Assembly: GCF_028550595.1 (NCBI RefSeq)
Contig: NZ_JAQQGN010000003.1
Coordinates: 310,001 to 374,000 of the forward strand
From: Luteimonas sp. BLCC-B24
Lineage (GTDB): Bacteria > Pseudomonadota > Gammaproteobacteria > Xanthomonadales > Xanthomonadaceae
Direction: 5' to 3'
DNA length: 64,000 bases
A program made the position numbers and the translations under genes. Below, piece after piece: positions 24,599 to 34,338 of the stretch. The notes beneath the pieces are model-generated. The model did not search any database, was not told the origin of the DNA, and saw only the letters and a program-made list of their open reading frames with translations. Position 1 is the stretch's first letter. Each line of letters begins with the position of its first letter.

Positions 24599-25113
24599 AG
24601 CACGCGCCTCGCCAGGCGCAGCAGGCGGCTGCTGAAACTCACGCCGGCATGCGCGGCCGCGTCGGGATCGACGTCGAACCGCAGGCGCGTACCGTCACGG
24701 CCGAGCGCGACGGCGGTGACCGCATCGGGCAGCGCGCAGCCGTCGCAGACCACCAGGCGTCCCGTCTGCGCCGGCCCGGCCGGCGACGCGGCGGCGCGCA
24801 CCAGGACATCGCAGCCGGCCGGGGTGTCGCGGGCGGGGCGGAAGCTCAGGCGCCGGTCGGCCACCTGGCGGCCGTCGAGTGTCGCCAGCGCCGCGGACAG
24901 GCCGGGGTCGACCGCGGTGCACACCACCAGGGCCTCGCGCCGCGGCGGCGCGTCCCAGCTCGCGAAGCTGATGATGTTGTAGACGAACGCCGCCTTCAGC
25001 GCATTCTCGTCCACCTGGGCCAGCGCCGGCGCGCACAGCGCCAGCAGCACGGCGAGCGCCGCGCCCGCCGTGCGCACGCAGCGCCTGGACCGGGAGCCGG
25101 AGCGCGCGTGCAT
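24595..25113 (-). CDS. YfiR-like periplasmic protein (DUF4154)
   Basis: A 172-residue secreted protein. The signal peptide ends APALAQ near residue 33, and the mature part begins NALKAAFVYNIISFASW, the diagnostic KAAFxYNxxxFxxW block of DUF4154/YfiR. Two cysteines in the second half (PAGCDVLV, VVCDGCALP) resemble the disulfide pattern of YfiR, which in Pseudomonas binds the periplasmic domain of the cyclase YfiN and holds it inactive. The gene is joined by ATGA overlaps to both neighbours, the receptor before it and the GGDEF/EAL protein after it. It most likely controls the latter; this is inferred from family and position. Confidence 0.88.
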   Translation of the reverse strand: MHARSGSRSRRCVRTAGAALAVLLALCAPALAQVDENALKAAFVYNIISFASWDAPPRREALVVCTAVDPGLSAALATLDGRQVADRRLSFRPARDTPAGCDVLVRAAASPAGPAQTGRLVVCDGCALPDAVTAVALGRDGTRLRFDVDPDAAAHAGVSFSSRLLRLARRVL

Positions 25114-27110
25114 CAGAAGCGCCAGAGCACGTCGAGGTGGACCGACCGGCCGCGACCCGGAATCGCGTCGGGCAGGAACTCGGGACCGACCGGGTCGGCG
25201 TAGCGGCGGTCGAACAGGTTCTCCGCGCCGAGCGCCACTTCCAGGCGCCCGCCGGGCACGGCCCAGAGCAGGTTGGCATCGGTCACCGTGGCGCCGCCCA
25301 CGGCGCCGTCGCGGGTGGCCCGGCGCGAGGTGTAGCGGCTGCCGAGCGCGAGCGACAGGCTCTGGCCGATCGGCGCGGTGACGTAGGCCTTGGCCAGATG
25401 GCGCGGTGCGTTGATCGGCTGGCCCTGTTCCTCCCAGCCGTGCACGTCGGCGTAGGCGTAGCTCGCGCGCAGCTGCAGCCCGCCGTCCCAGCGGTGCAGC
25501 AGGCTCGCTTCGACGCCGGTGCTGCTCGCGGTGGCGGCGTTCTCGAGCGTCAGCAGGTCGCCGTCCTCGACCAGGCTGATCAGATTGCGCAGGCGGTAGT
25601 CGTACACCCCGAGATCGACCTGGGTGCGGGTGCCGATCTCCTGGGTCAGCAGCAGCTCGGCGGTGCGGATGCGTTCGGCACCCAGGCCCGGGTTCGCGCG
25701 CTGCCCGCCGGGCCCCTGCGCCTCGTAATAGCGCTCGTAGGCATTCGGGGACCGGAAGGCGTGCCCGGCGATGGCCTTGAGCGTCGTGCCGGGGCGCAGG
25801 CTGCCGACGAGGGCGAAGCGCGGATTGAGGCGCAGCGTGCCGCCGTTCTCGCCGTCGAGGCGCAGGCCGGTCGACAGCGACCACTGCGGCGTCCAGCTCC
25901 ATTCGTCGTTGACGTAGACGCCCACGCGCTCGCCGGCCTGATGCGAGTCGAAGTACACCTCGCGCGGGTCGACGTCGAAATTGCGCTGGTCGACGTCGCG
26001 CTTGACCACCAGTTCGACGCCGGCCGCGATCACGTGGCCGTCGAACGCGCGCGTGACCACGCCCGACTCGAGCGCCAGCGAGCGGCCGCGGGCGACGTCG
26101 CGGTTCATGACGTCGTAGACGTAGTCGCCGACGTAGCGGAAATCGAGCAGACGGCCCTGCACGTAGCCCTCGGTGGTCGACGACAGGGCGCGCGTCCAGT
26201 CCACGCCGAGCAGTGCCCAGCGGTCGTCGATCTGCGCGCCGGGCGCCCCGAACACCTGTCCGTAGTTGGCGGTGGGAATGTCCTTGATGCGCTGGCCCGC
26301 GATCAGCGACAGCTTGAGATCGCCCTGGCGATGGCGGACGAACAGCCGGTGCGCGCGCATGCCGTCGAGTCCCCGGGCCACGCCGTCGCTGCCGTCGTCG
26401 GCATACACGGGCAGCGCGAGATCGGTGCCCGCGCTGCGCGTGACGTCGGCCGACAGCAGGGTCTCGCCCGCCGTGCCGCGTGCGGCGACCGACGCGCGCA
26501 CGGCGCGGCTGCCGTGGCTGCCCACGATCGTGTCCACCTCGCCCCGTCCGATCGAGCCCGCATCCCGGGTCATCACGTTGATGACGCCGAAGAACGCGTT
26601 CGAGCCGTACAGCGCCGAGCCCGGACCGGGGACGTATTCGATGCGCTCGATCAATTCCACGTCGAGCGGAAACTCCCAGCCCACCGGCGCCTGGCTGTAG
26701 ACCGGATCGTTCATCCGGTGGCCGTCGATCAGCAGCAGGAACCGCGTGCCGAAATCGCCCGGCCGCAGGATGCCGCGGGCGCCGAGGTAGCTGTATCCGC
26801 GATCGTTGCTGACGTGCAGGCCCGGCAGGCTTTCCAGGGCCTGGGCCAGGGTGCGCCAGCCGTGCCGGCGGATGTCGTCGGCGGTGATCACGCGCACGGC
26901 CGACGGCGCCCGGCTGGCCTTCTGCTGGAAGCGCGAGGCCGTCAGCACGTCCATGTCGAGCAGCTGTTCCAGCGGAATCGCGGTCAGGTCGGCCGCGCCC
27001 GGCTGGGCCAGGGCGCCCGTCGCGGCGGCACACAGGCACACGGCGCACAGACGGGCGAGGCGGCGGGGCACCGGCGCCGGGGACGGGTGCGTGCGGAACA
27101 CTGAGGGCAT
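25113..27110 (-). CDS. TonB-dependent outer-membrane receptor
   Basis: A 665-residue receptor. The signal peptide ends near residue 35 (TGALAQ). The plug domain runs from about residue 60 (RAPSAVRVITADDIRRHGWR) through YLGARGILRPGDFGTRFLLL to the conserved VPGPGSALYGSNAFFGVINV. The barrel includes the family block FRSPNAYERYY and ends with a terminal Phe (DVLWRF). Ligand is not predictable, although the early IPLEQLLDMDVLTASRFQQK segment is typical of receptors linked to c-di-GMP proteins. It is the first gene of the receptor/YfiR/GGDEF-EAL operon, coupled by ATGA to the YfiR-like gene, so it may sense or import the signal rather than a nutrient. Confidence 0.93.
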   Translation of the reverse strand: MPSVFRTHPSPAPVPRRLARLCAVCLCAAATGALAQPGAADLTAIPLEQLLDMDVLTASRFQQKASRAPSAVRVITADDIRRHGWRTLAQALESLPGLHVSNDRGYSYLGARGILRPGDFGTRFLLLIDGHRMNDPVYSQAPVGWEFPLDVELIERIEYVPGPGSALYGSNAFFGVINVMTRDAGSIGRGEVDTIVGSHGSRAVRASVAARGTAGETLLSADVTRSAGTDLALPVYADDGSDGVARGLDGMRAHRLFVRHRQGDLKLSLIAGQRIKDIPTANYGQVFGAPGAQIDDRWALLGVDWTRALSSTTEGYVQGRLLDFRYVGDYVYDVMNRDVARGRSLALESGVVTRAFDGHVIAAGVELVVKRDVDQRNFDVDPREVYFDSHQAGERVGVYVNDEWSWTPQWSLSTGLRLDGENGGTLRLNPRFALVGSLRPGTTLKAIAGHAFRSPNAYERYYEAQGPGGQRANPGLGAERIRTAELLLTQEIGTRTQVDLGVYDYRLRNLISLVEDGDLLTLENAATASSTGVEASLLHRWDGGLQLRASYAYADVHGWEEQGQPINAPRHLAKAYVTAPIGQSLSLALGSRYTSRRATRDGAVGGATVTDANLLWAVPGGRLEVALGAENLFDRRYADPVGPEFLPDAIPGRGRSVHLDVLWRF

Positions 27111-27213
27111 GTCGGTCGGATCGCGTTGGGCGGGCTCGCCCTCGGCTCCGGTATCGGCGCCGGGGGGCCGTTCTTGACCGGCGCCCGCCGCGCAGTCAGG
27201 TCCGCGCCCGGTG

Positions 27214-28134
27214 TCAGCTGGCGGCGAGCCGCGCCAGCAGCCACGCCCAGGCAGGCAGGGTCAGCAGCGACAGCAGGATGCTGTAGCCCACCAGGGCGGC
27301 GGTCAGTCGCGGCGCGAGGCCGGCGGAGATCGCCAGCGCCGCGGCGGTGATCATCGTCGGCATCGCCGCCTCCAGCACGTTCGCCTGCAGCATCGTGCCG
27401 CTCATGCCGAAGGCCCAGGACAGCGGCAGTGCGATCGCCGGCATCACCAGCAGCTTGAGCACCACGCCGGTGGCCAGCGGGCGCAGCTCGTCGCGCGGCA
27501 TGCGCAGCCGGATCGACAGGCCGACCGCCAGCATCACCATCGGCAGCATCGCACCGGCGACGGTGCGCAGGCCGTTGTCGATCCATGCCGGCGGCTGGGC
27601 GGGCATCAGAGTCAGCGCGAACGCCAGCGCCCACAGCGGCGGGAACCGCAGCATGCGCGCGAGGATCTGCCGCGCCGGTGGGGGCGTGTCGCCGGCATAG
27701 CGTGCGATGACGGTCAGGCCGAACGTCGACAGCAGCACGAAGGTGCCGAACTGGTCGTAGACCACGGCGTAGGCCACCGCCTCCTGGCCGAGCAGGGCGC
27801 CGATCATCGGATAGCCGATGAAGCTGCTGTTGCACAGCGCCACGCACAGCACCACCACGCCGGTTTCGTCCCGACGGAAGCGCAGCAGGCGCGCGAGCGG
27901 CCAGACCAGCAGCACGGTGGCGACGGCCAGCAGCCAGGGCGTCGCCGCCAGGCCGATCAACGCCGGATCGAACCGCAGCGACGGCACGTGCACCAGCACC
28001 GCCGCCGGCAGGCAGACCAGCAACACCACGCGGTTGAGCACCTCGGCCGCGCTGTCCGGCAGCACGTCGAACCGTGCGAACAGCATGCCCAGCGCGAGCA
28101 TCGCGAGAATCAGGGCGAAGGCGTCGAAAGCCAC
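27214..28134 (-). CDS. AEC-family transporter
   Basis: A 306-residue inner-membrane protein with about ten hydrophobic helices in two five-helix halves. The first half shows LPDSAAEVLNRVVLLVCLPA and VALCNSSFIGYPMIGALLG. The second shows FGMSGTMLQANVLEAAMPTM. The broken-helix NSSF-x-G and N-x-LE-A-MP segments are the crossing regions of the auxin efflux carrier (AEC) fold, related to bile-acid/sodium symporters. Bacterial members carry malate, other organic acids or unknown compounds. It follows putA by 80 bases on the same strand and could be cotranscribed. Substrate unknown. Confidence 0.9.
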   Translation of the reverse strand: MAFDAFALILAMLALGMLFARFDVLPDSAAEVLNRVVLLVCLPAAVLVHVPSLRFDPALIGLAATPWLLAVATVLLVWPLARLLRFRRDETGVVVLCVALCNSSFIGYPMIGALLGQEAVAYAVVYDQFGTFVLLSTFGLTVIARYAGDTPPPARQILARMLRFPPLWALAFALTLMPAQPPAWIDNGLRTVAGAMLPMVMLAVGLSIRLRMPRDELRPLATGVVLKLLVMPAIALPLSWAFGMSGTMLQANVLEAAMPTMITAAALAISAGLAPRLTAALVGYSILLSLLTLPAWAWLLARLAAS

Positions 28135-28214
28135 GGGGCGTCAGGCACTCGAAGGAACGCGGGGCGACGACGGTCGCGCGGCGGACGGCGCACGGCCGCC
28201 CGCCCGCGGGCGGG

Positions 28215-31200
28215 TCAGTCGACCAGGGTCAGCAGCGAGGCGTTGCCGCCGGCGGCCGTGGTGTTGATGGTCACGGTCTTCTCGGTGGTGAAGCGGGGCA
28301 GGTAATGCGAGCCGCCGGCCTTGGGGCCGGTGCCCGACAGGCGCTGGCCGCCGAAGGGCTGCACGCCGACGACGGCGCCGATCTGGTTGCGGTTGACGTA
28401 GACGTTGCCGACCCGCGCACGCGCGGTGATGGTCTCGACCGTCTCGTCGATGCGCGAGTGGATGCCCAGGGTCAGGCCGTAGCCGGTGTTGTTGATCGCG
28501 TCGATCACCGCCTCGAGCTCGTTGGCCTTCCAGCGGATCACGTGCAGCGCCGGGCCGAAATTCTCGCGCTGCAGCTGCGACAGCGACTGCAGTTCCCAGG
28601 CGCGCGGTGCGAAGAAGGTGCCGTGCGCGGTGGCGTCGCCGACCGGCGTGGTCGCGATCAGACGCGCGTCCTTCGCCATGCGCTCGGCGTGCGCGTCGAG
28701 CATGCGCAGCGCATCGGCATCGATCACCGGGCCGACGTCGGTCGACAGCAGGGCCGGGTCGCCGACGGTGAGTTCGCGCATCGCGCCGGCCAGCATCTCC
28801 AGCACCTTGTCGGCGATGTCGTCCTGCACGAACAGCACGCGCGCGGCCGAGCAGCGCTGGCCGGCCGAGGTGAAGGCCGAACCCAGCGCGTCCTTGACCA
28901 GCTGCTCGGGCAGGGCGGACGAGTCGGCGATCAGCGCGTTCTGGCCGCCGGTCTCGGCGATCAGCGTGCCGATCGCACCGTCGCGTGCGGCGAGCGCGCG
29001 GTTGATCGCCAGCGCGGTCGCGTTGGAGCCGGTGAACACGACGCCGGCCACGCGCACGTCCGAGGTCAGCGCCGCGCCGACGGTGGCGCCGTCGCCCGGC
29101 ACGTACTGCAGCACGGCTTCGGGCACGCCGGCTTCGTGCAGCAGCCTGACCGCGGCATGGCCGACCAGCGTGGTCTGCTCGGCGGCCTTGGCGATGACCG
29201 TATTGCCCGCAACGAGCGCCGCGGCGATCTGGCCGGCGAAGATCGCCAGCGGGAAGTTCCACGGGCTGATGCAGACGAACACGCCGCGGCCCGAGAGCTG
29301 CAGGCTGTTGGATTCGCCGGTCGGGCCCGGCAGCGCCTCGACGATGAACAACCGGCGGGCCTCGCCGGCGTAGTAGCGCAGGAAGTCCACCGCCTCGCGC
29401 ACTTCGGCCACGCCGTCGGGAATGGTCTTGCCGGCCTCGCGGGTGCACATCGCGATGTATTCGGGCATGCGGGCCTCGAGCAGGTCGGCGGCGTGCTCGA
29501 GGATCGCCGCGCGCGAGGCGGCGGGCATCGCGTTCCAGTCGGCATGGGCGTCGGTCGCATTGCGCAGCGCCTGCTCGACGGTCGCCTCGTCGGCGGCCTG
29601 CCACTGGCCCACGCGCACGCGGCGGTCGGCGGGGCTGGTGACCTCGAACGTCTCGCCGCGGCTGGTCGCACCCGGCACCAATGGACCCGCGGTCCACGGG
29701 CCGGCATGGGTCTGGATCTGTTCGGCGAGTGCGGCGAGCTGCGCGTCGTTGGCGAGATTGACGCCCATGGAGTTGCTCCTGTCGTGCGACTGGCTGCGGT
29801 AGAGGTCGACCGGCAGCGGAATGCGGGGATGGGGAATGGATTCGAAGCCGGACACCAGCTCGACCGGATCGCGGATCAGGTCGTCGATCGCGACGTCCTC
29901 GTCGCTGATCCGGTTGACGAAGCTGGAGTTCGCGCCGTTCTCGAGCAGGCGCCGCACCAGGTACGGCAGCAGGTCCTCGTGCGAGCCGACCGGTGCGTAC
30001 ACCCGGCAGGGCACGTCCAGCCGGTCGGCCGGGATCACTTCGGCGTAGAGGTCGTCGCCCATGCCGTGCAGCTTCTGGAACTCGAACGGATGGCCGCCGG
30101 CGCGCGCCCCGAGCAGGCGCGTGCCCATGCGGTGCACCGCGGCGATGGTGTGCGCGTTGTGGGTGGCGAACATCGGATAGATCGCATCGGTGGCCGACAG
30201 CAGGCGGCGCGCGTTGGCGAGATAGCTGACGTCGGTATTGGGCTTGCGCGTGAACACCGGATAGCCCGGGTGGCCGTCGACCTGGGCGCGCTTGATCTCG
30301 CTGTCCCAGTACGCGCCCTTGACCAGGCGCACCGGAATGCGGCGCCCGTGGGCACGGGCCAAGGCGGCGATCCAGTCGATCACGAACGGGGCGCGCTTCT
30401 GGTAGGCCTGCACGACGATGCCGAAGCCGTCCCAGCCGACCAGCGACGCGTCGGACCAGGCAGCCTCGATGACGTCGAGCGAGAGTTCCAGCCGGTCGGC
30501 TTCCTCGGCGTCGACGGTCAGGCCGATCCGGTAGCCCTTCGCGCGCTGGGCCAGGTCGAGCAGACGCGGCGCGAGTTCGGCCAGCACGCGTTCGCGCTTG
30601 GCGTGTTCGTAGCGCGGGTGCAGCGCCGAGAGCTTGACCGAGATCGACGGCGCGGTGATCGCGTCCTCGAACGACCCCGCGCCATCACCTCGGCGATGGC
30701 TGGAGTTTCCGATCGCGTCGATCGCGTCGCGGTAGGCCTTGAGATAGCGGTCGGCATCGGCCTGGGTCAGCGCGGCCTCGCCGAGCATGTCGAACGAATA
30801 GCGATACGCGGCGTTCGCGCCCTTGCGCGAGCGTGCGAGGGCCTCGCCGATCGTGCGGCCCATGACGAACTGGTGCCCCATGATCCGCATCGCCTGGCGC
30901 ACCGCGAGCCGGATCACCGGCTCGCCGACGCGGCCGATCAGGCGCTTGAACGCGTTGTGGACGTCGCGCTTGGTGTCGTCCGCCAGGTCCACCAGATGCC
31001 CGGTCAGCATCAGGCCCCAGGTGGAGGCGTTGACCAGCACCGAGTCCGACTGGCCCATGTGCTTCTTCCAGTTGGCCTCGCCGAGCTTGTCGCGGATCAG
31101 CGCATCGGCCGTGTCCTGGTCCGGAATGCGCAGCAGCGCCTCGGCCACGCACATCAGCAGCACGCCTTCCTCGCTGCCGAGGTCGTACTGCTGCATGAAG

Positions 31201-31433
31201 GCCTCGATCGCGCCCTGGTGCTGCGCGCGCGCGCGGACCCGGCGCACCAGATCGGCCGCGGTGGTCTGGATCGCGGCGCGGTCGGCCTCGCTCCAGTCGG
31301 CGCAGGGCTGGCGCGCCTGGCCGAGGAGATCACGCACATGGGCGCTTTCGTCCCGGGTCCATGCCGCGGTGATGGCCGCGCGCAGCGACGGAAGGGAGGC
31401 CGCCTGGGGGGCGGGCGACGGGCTGGCGTTCAA
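28215..31433 (-). CDS. putA: Bifunctional proline utilisation enzyme PutA
   Basis: A 1072-residue two-enzyme protein that oxidises proline to glutamate. The N-terminal FAD-dependent proline dehydrogenase domain covers about residues 90-500 (ITAPSISVKLSALHPRYEHA, RLVKGAYWDSEIKRAQ). The aldehyde dehydrogenase half covers about 560-1040 and includes ETGGQNALI with the catalytic Glu region and SAGQRCSAARVL with the nucleophilic Cys. The NAD-binding region SPWNFPLAIFAG is also seen. The ribbon-helix-helix DNA-binding domain of E. coli PutA is absent from the N-terminus, so this form should not repress its own gene. Electrons from the first step go to ubiquinone. Confidence 0.96.
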   Translation of the reverse strand: MNASPSPAPQAASLPSLRAAITAAWTRDESAHVRDLLGQARQPCADWSEADRAAIQTTAADLVRRVRARAQHQGAIEAFMQQYDLGSEEGVLLMCVAEALLRIPDQDTADALIRDKLGEANWKKHMGQSDSVLVNASTWGLMLTGHLVDLADDTKRDVHNAFKRLIGRVGEPVIRLAVRQAMRIMGHQFVMGRTIGEALARSRKGANAAYRYSFDMLGEAALTQADADRYLKAYRDAIDAIGNSSHRRGDGAGSFEDAITAPSISVKLSALHPRYEHAKRERVLAELAPRLLDLAQRAKGYRIGLTVDAEEADRLELSLDVIEAAWSDASLVGWDGFGIVVQAYQKRAPFVIDWIAALARAHGRRIPVRLVKGAYWDSEIKRAQVDGHPGYPVFTRKPNTDVSYLANARRLLSATDAIYPMFATHNAHTIAAVHRMGTRLLGARAGGHPFEFQKLHGMGDDLYAEVIPADRLDVPCRVYAPVGSHEDLLPYLVRRLLENGANSSFVNRISDEDVAIDDLIRDPVELVSGFESIPHPRIPLPVDLYRSQSHDRSNSMGVNLANDAQLAALAEQIQTHAGPWTAGPLVPGATSRGETFEVTSPADRRVRVGQWQAADEATVEQALRNATDAHADWNAMPAASRAAILEHAADLLEARMPEYIAMCTREAGKTIPDGVAEVREAVDFLRYYAGEARRLFIVEALPGPTGESNSLQLSGRGVFVCISPWNFPLAIFAGQIAAALVAGNTVIAKAAEQTTLVGHAAVRLLHEAGVPEAVLQYVPGDGATVGAALTSDVRVAGVVFTGSNATALAINRALAARDGAIGTLIAETGGQNALIADSSALPEQLVKDALGSAFTSAGQRCSAARVLFVQDDIADKVLEMLAGAMRELTVGDPALLSTDVGPVIDADALRMLDAHAERMAKDARLIATTPVGDATAHGTFFAPRAWELQSLSQLQRENFGPALHVIRWKANELEAVIDAINNTGYGLTLGIHSRIDETVETITARARVGNVYVNRNQIGAVVGVQPFGGQRLSGTGPKAGGSHYLPRFTTEKTVTINTTAAGGNASLLTLVD

Positions 31434-31732
31434 GAGGAGGCGACCGGCAGTGACAGAAGCGGAATTCTAGCCTGCGCGTCGCGGTCCGACTGTGCCGCGC
31501 GCGGCGTCTGCCGGGCCGTCCGCCGGGGCCCCGCGCCGGCTTCGCCGCCCATGGCGCGCTGCAGCACGGATCTGTCAAGAGGGCGAGGCGCCATGCGGCT
31601 TGCCCCTGCCGTTCGCCGACAGCTACCATTCATTGGTTATTCGCAGTACGCCGCCGCTCCTGCGTATGCCGCTTCCGGGCTCGTCCCGGGCATGGATCGG
31701 ACGCGTTCCCGCCAGACAACGCCAGCGCAGGC
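31434..31732. promoter_or_regulatory. Divergent region between putA and the oxidase cluster
   Basis: 299 bases hold the starts of both divergent transcripts. The stretch around 31620-31650 (CTACCATTCATTGGTTATTC) is AT-richer than its surroundings and is the likeliest place for promoters. I could not define hexamers with confidence and saw no gene here. Confidence 0.35.
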
Positions 31733-32683
31733 ATGGGGTCCGATGTGAAGCAAGCCGGTCGTTTCAAGCAGTGGGTGGGGGGCGTGGCCGCACTGGTGCT
31801 GTCCGCGAACGTCGCGGCGCAGTCCGCCGATCCGCACCGGTGGCAGCTGAACATGGGCAAGGGCGTCACCGCCTCGTCCCAGCACGCCTACGACGCGCAC
31901 ATGCTCGCGCTGTGGATCTGCGTGGCCATCGGCGCGCTGGTGTTCGGCGCGATGGCGATCGCGATGTTCCGCTTCCGCAAGTCGCGCGGGGTCACGCCGG
32001 CGACGTTCACCCACAACACCACGGCCGAGATCATCTGGACCGTCGTGCCGATCATCCTGCTGGTGATCATGGCGGTGCCCGCCACGCGCAAGCTGATCGC
32101 GATGTACGACACCCGGGACGCGGCGATGACCGTCAAGGTCACCGGCGTGCAGTGGATGTGGCACTACGAGTACATGGGCGAGGACGTCACCCTGACCAGC
32201 CGCCTCGACCGCGAGAGCGACCGCCTGCGCCAGAACCGCGGCACCACGCGTGCCGAACTCGACGCCCACGGCCACTATCTGCTCGACGTCGACAACCCGC
32301 TGGTGCTGCCCACCGACACCAAGATCCGCTTCGTGGTGACCGCCGACGACGTGATCCACTCCTGGTGGGTGCCGGCCTTCGGCTGGAAGCAGGACGCGAT
32401 TCCGGGCCTGGTCAACGAGGCCTGGACCGAGATCCTCGAGCCCGGCGTGTACCGCGGCCAGTGCGCGGAGCTGTGCGGCAAGGACCACGGCTTCATGCCG
32501 ATCGTCGTGCGCGCCGTGCCGCCGGCGGAGTTCGCCCAGTGGCTCGCCGCCGAGAAGGCGAGGAACGCGCCGGCCACCCCGGCGCCGGCGCCCACCGAGG
32601 CGGCACCGGTCGAGCCCGCCGCGGCCGCCGATGACGCCACCGCGCAGTCTCCTTCCGCCCCCGCCGCGCCCGCGGCCGGCTGA
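31733..32683 (+). CDS. ctaC: Cytochrome c oxidase subunit II
   Basis: A 316-residue subunit of the aa3-type oxidase. The signal peptide ends near ANVAAQ (residue 30). Two membrane helices (about 56-78 and 100-118) follow, then the periplasmic cupredoxin domain. The CuA ligands are visible as His209 (VIHSWWVPAF), Cys244, Cys248, His252 and Met255 (GQCAELCGKDHGFMPI). CuA accepts electrons from cytochrome c. An Ala/Pro-rich tail (about 278-316) has no heme-binding CxxCH, so this is not the caa3 type. GTG 31745 is an alternative start. First gene of the oxidase cluster. Confidence 0.95.
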   Translation: MGSDVKQAGRFKQWVGGVAALVLSANVAAQSADPHRWQLNMGKGVTASSQHAYDAHMLALWICVAIGALVFGAMAIAMFRFRKSRGVTPATFTHNTTAEIIWTVVPIILLVIMAVPATRKLIAMYDTRDAAMTVKVTGVQWMWHYEYMGEDVTLTSRLDRESDRLRQNRGTTRAELDAHGHYLLDVDNPLVLPTDTKIRFVVTADDVIHSWWVPAFGWKQDAIPGLVNEAWTEILEPGVYRGQCAELCGKDHGFMPIVVRAVPPAEFAQWLAAEKARNAPATPAPAPTEAAPVEPAAAADDATAQSPSAPAAPAAG

Positions 32684-32704
32684 TCGCTTCGAGGTCCACC
32701 GCCC

Positions 32705-34324
32705 ATGTCGACGACTACCGCCACAGCCGACGCGCACCACGACGATCACGGCCACGCCCAGGGCTTCGTGCAGCGCTGGTTCTTCTCCACGAACCACAAG
32801 GACATCGGCACGCTGTACCTGCTGTTCTCGTTCGTGATGTTCATCATCGGCGCGGCGATGAGCGTGGTCATCCGCACCGAGCTCGCCGCCCCCGGCCTGC
32901 AGCACGTCAGCCCGGCGTTCTTCAACCAGATGACCACCATGCACGCGCTGGTGATGATCTTCGGCGGCGTGATGCCGGCCTTCGTCGGCCTGGCCAACTG
33001 GATGATCCCGCTGCAGATCGGCGCGCCGGACATGGCGCTGCCGCGCATGAACAACTGGTCGTTCTGGATCCTGCCGTTCGCCTTCACCCTGCTGCTGGCC
33101 ACGCTGTTCCTGCCCGGCGGCGGCCCGGCCGGGGGCTGGACCCTGTACCCGCCGCTGTCGCTGCAGGGCGGCAGCAACGTGTCGCTGACGATCTTCGCCA
33201 TCCACATGATGGGCATCAGCTCGATCATGGGCGCCATCAACGTCATCGCGACGATCCTCAACATGCGTGCGCCGGGCGTGGACCTGCTGAAGATGCCGAT
33301 CTTCTGCTGGACCTGGCTGATCACCGCGTTCCTGCTGATCGCGGTGATGCCGGTGCTGGCCGGCGCGGTCACGATGCTGCTGACCGACAAGTTCTTCATG
33401 ACCTCGTTCTTCAACGCCGCCGGTGGCGGCGACCCGGTGATGTACCAGCACATCTTCTGGTTCTTCGGGCATCCCGAGGTCTACATCATGATCCTGCCGG
33501 CGTTCGGCATCGTCTCGGAGATCATCCCCACCTTCAGCCGCAAGCCGCTGTTCGGTTACCAGGCGATGGTCTACGCCACGGCGGCGATCGCGTTCCTGAG
33601 CTTCATCGTCTGGGCCCACCACATGTTCACCGTGGGCATGCCGCTGGGCGGCGAGATCTACTTCATGTTCGCGACCATGCTGATCTCCATTCCCACGGGC
33701 GTGAAGATCTTCAACTGGGTGTCGACGATGTGGCGCGGCGCGCTGACGTTCGAGGCGCCGATGCTGTGGGCGGTGGCGTTCGTGATCCTGTTCACCATCG
33801 GCGGCTTCTCGGGCCTGATGCTCGCGATCGTGCCGGCCGACTTCCAGTACCACGACACCTACTTCGTGGTCGCGCACTTCCATTACGTGCTGGTGACCGG
33901 CGCGCTGTTCTCGATCATCGCGGCCGTCTATTACTGGTGGCCGAAGTGGACCGGACGCATGTACAGCGAGTTCTGGGCCAAGGTGCAGTTCTGGTGGACG
34001 ATCGTGTTCGTCAACCTGCTGTTCTTCCCGCAGCACTTCCTCGGCCTGGCCGGCATGCCGCGGCGCATCCCGGACTACAACGTGGTGTTCGCGGACTGGA
34101 ACCTGATCAGCTCGGTCGGCGCGTTCGGCATGTTCGTCACGCCGTTCATGATGTTCGCGATCCTGCTGCACTCGAAGCTGCGCGGCGCGCCCGCCGCGGC
34201 GCGCTCGTGGGAAGGGGCCAAGGGCCTGGAGTGGACGGTGCCGTCGCCGGCCCCGCACCACACCTTCGCCAAGCCGCCGATCCTCAAGCCCGGCGATCTC
34301 GCCCACGACGACATCAGCCACTGA
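32705..34324 (+). CDS. ctaD: Cytochrome c oxidase subunit I
   Basis: A 539-residue, 12-helix catalytic subunit that reduces O2 to water and pumps protons. Visible metal sites: MTTMHALVMIF gives the first heme a His, WFFGHPEVYIMILP the CuB His with its cross-linked Tyr and the channel Glu, WAHHMFTVG the CuB His pair, and DTYFVVAHFHYVL the heme a3 and heme a His residues. All ligands of an A-family heme-copper oxidase are present. It follows ctaC by 21 bases. Confidence 0.97.
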   Translation: MSTTTATADAHHDDHGHAQGFVQRWFFSTNHKDIGTLYLLFSFVMFIIGAAMSVVIRTELAAPGLQHVSPAFFNQMTTMHALVMIFGGVMPAFVGLANWMIPLQIGAPDMALPRMNNWSFWILPFAFTLLLATLFLPGGGPAGGWTLYPPLSLQGGSNVSLTIFAIHMMGISSIMGAINVIATILNMRAPGVDLLKMPIFCWTWLITAFLLIAVMPVLAGAVTMLLTDKFFMTSFFNAAGGGDPVMYQHIFWFFGHPEVYIMILPAFGIVSEIIPTFSRKPLFGYQAMVYATAAIAFLSFIVWAHHMFTVGMPLGGEIYFMFATMLISIPTGVKIFNWVSTMWRGALTFEAPMLWAVAFVILFTIGGFSGLMLAIVPADFQYHDTYFVVAHFHYVLVTGALFSIIAAVYYWWPKWTGRMYSEFWAKVQFWWTIVFVNLLFFPQHFLGLAGMPRRIPDYNVVFADWNLISSVGAFGMFVTPFMMFAILLHSKLRGAPAAARSWEGAKGLEWTVPSPAPHHTFAKPPILKPGDLAHDDISH

Positions 34325-34338
34325 ACCCCGCGGAGACG

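Noticed and set aside
28215..31433. PutA as an autorepressor
   Set aside because: The N-terminus lacks the ribbon-helix-helix domain found in trifunctional PutA proteins, so self-regulation is not supported.
28074..31748. A 1224-codon plus-strand frame
   Set aside because: It lies antisense to putA, whose domains and catalytic residues are unmistakable. The antisense product has only biased composition.
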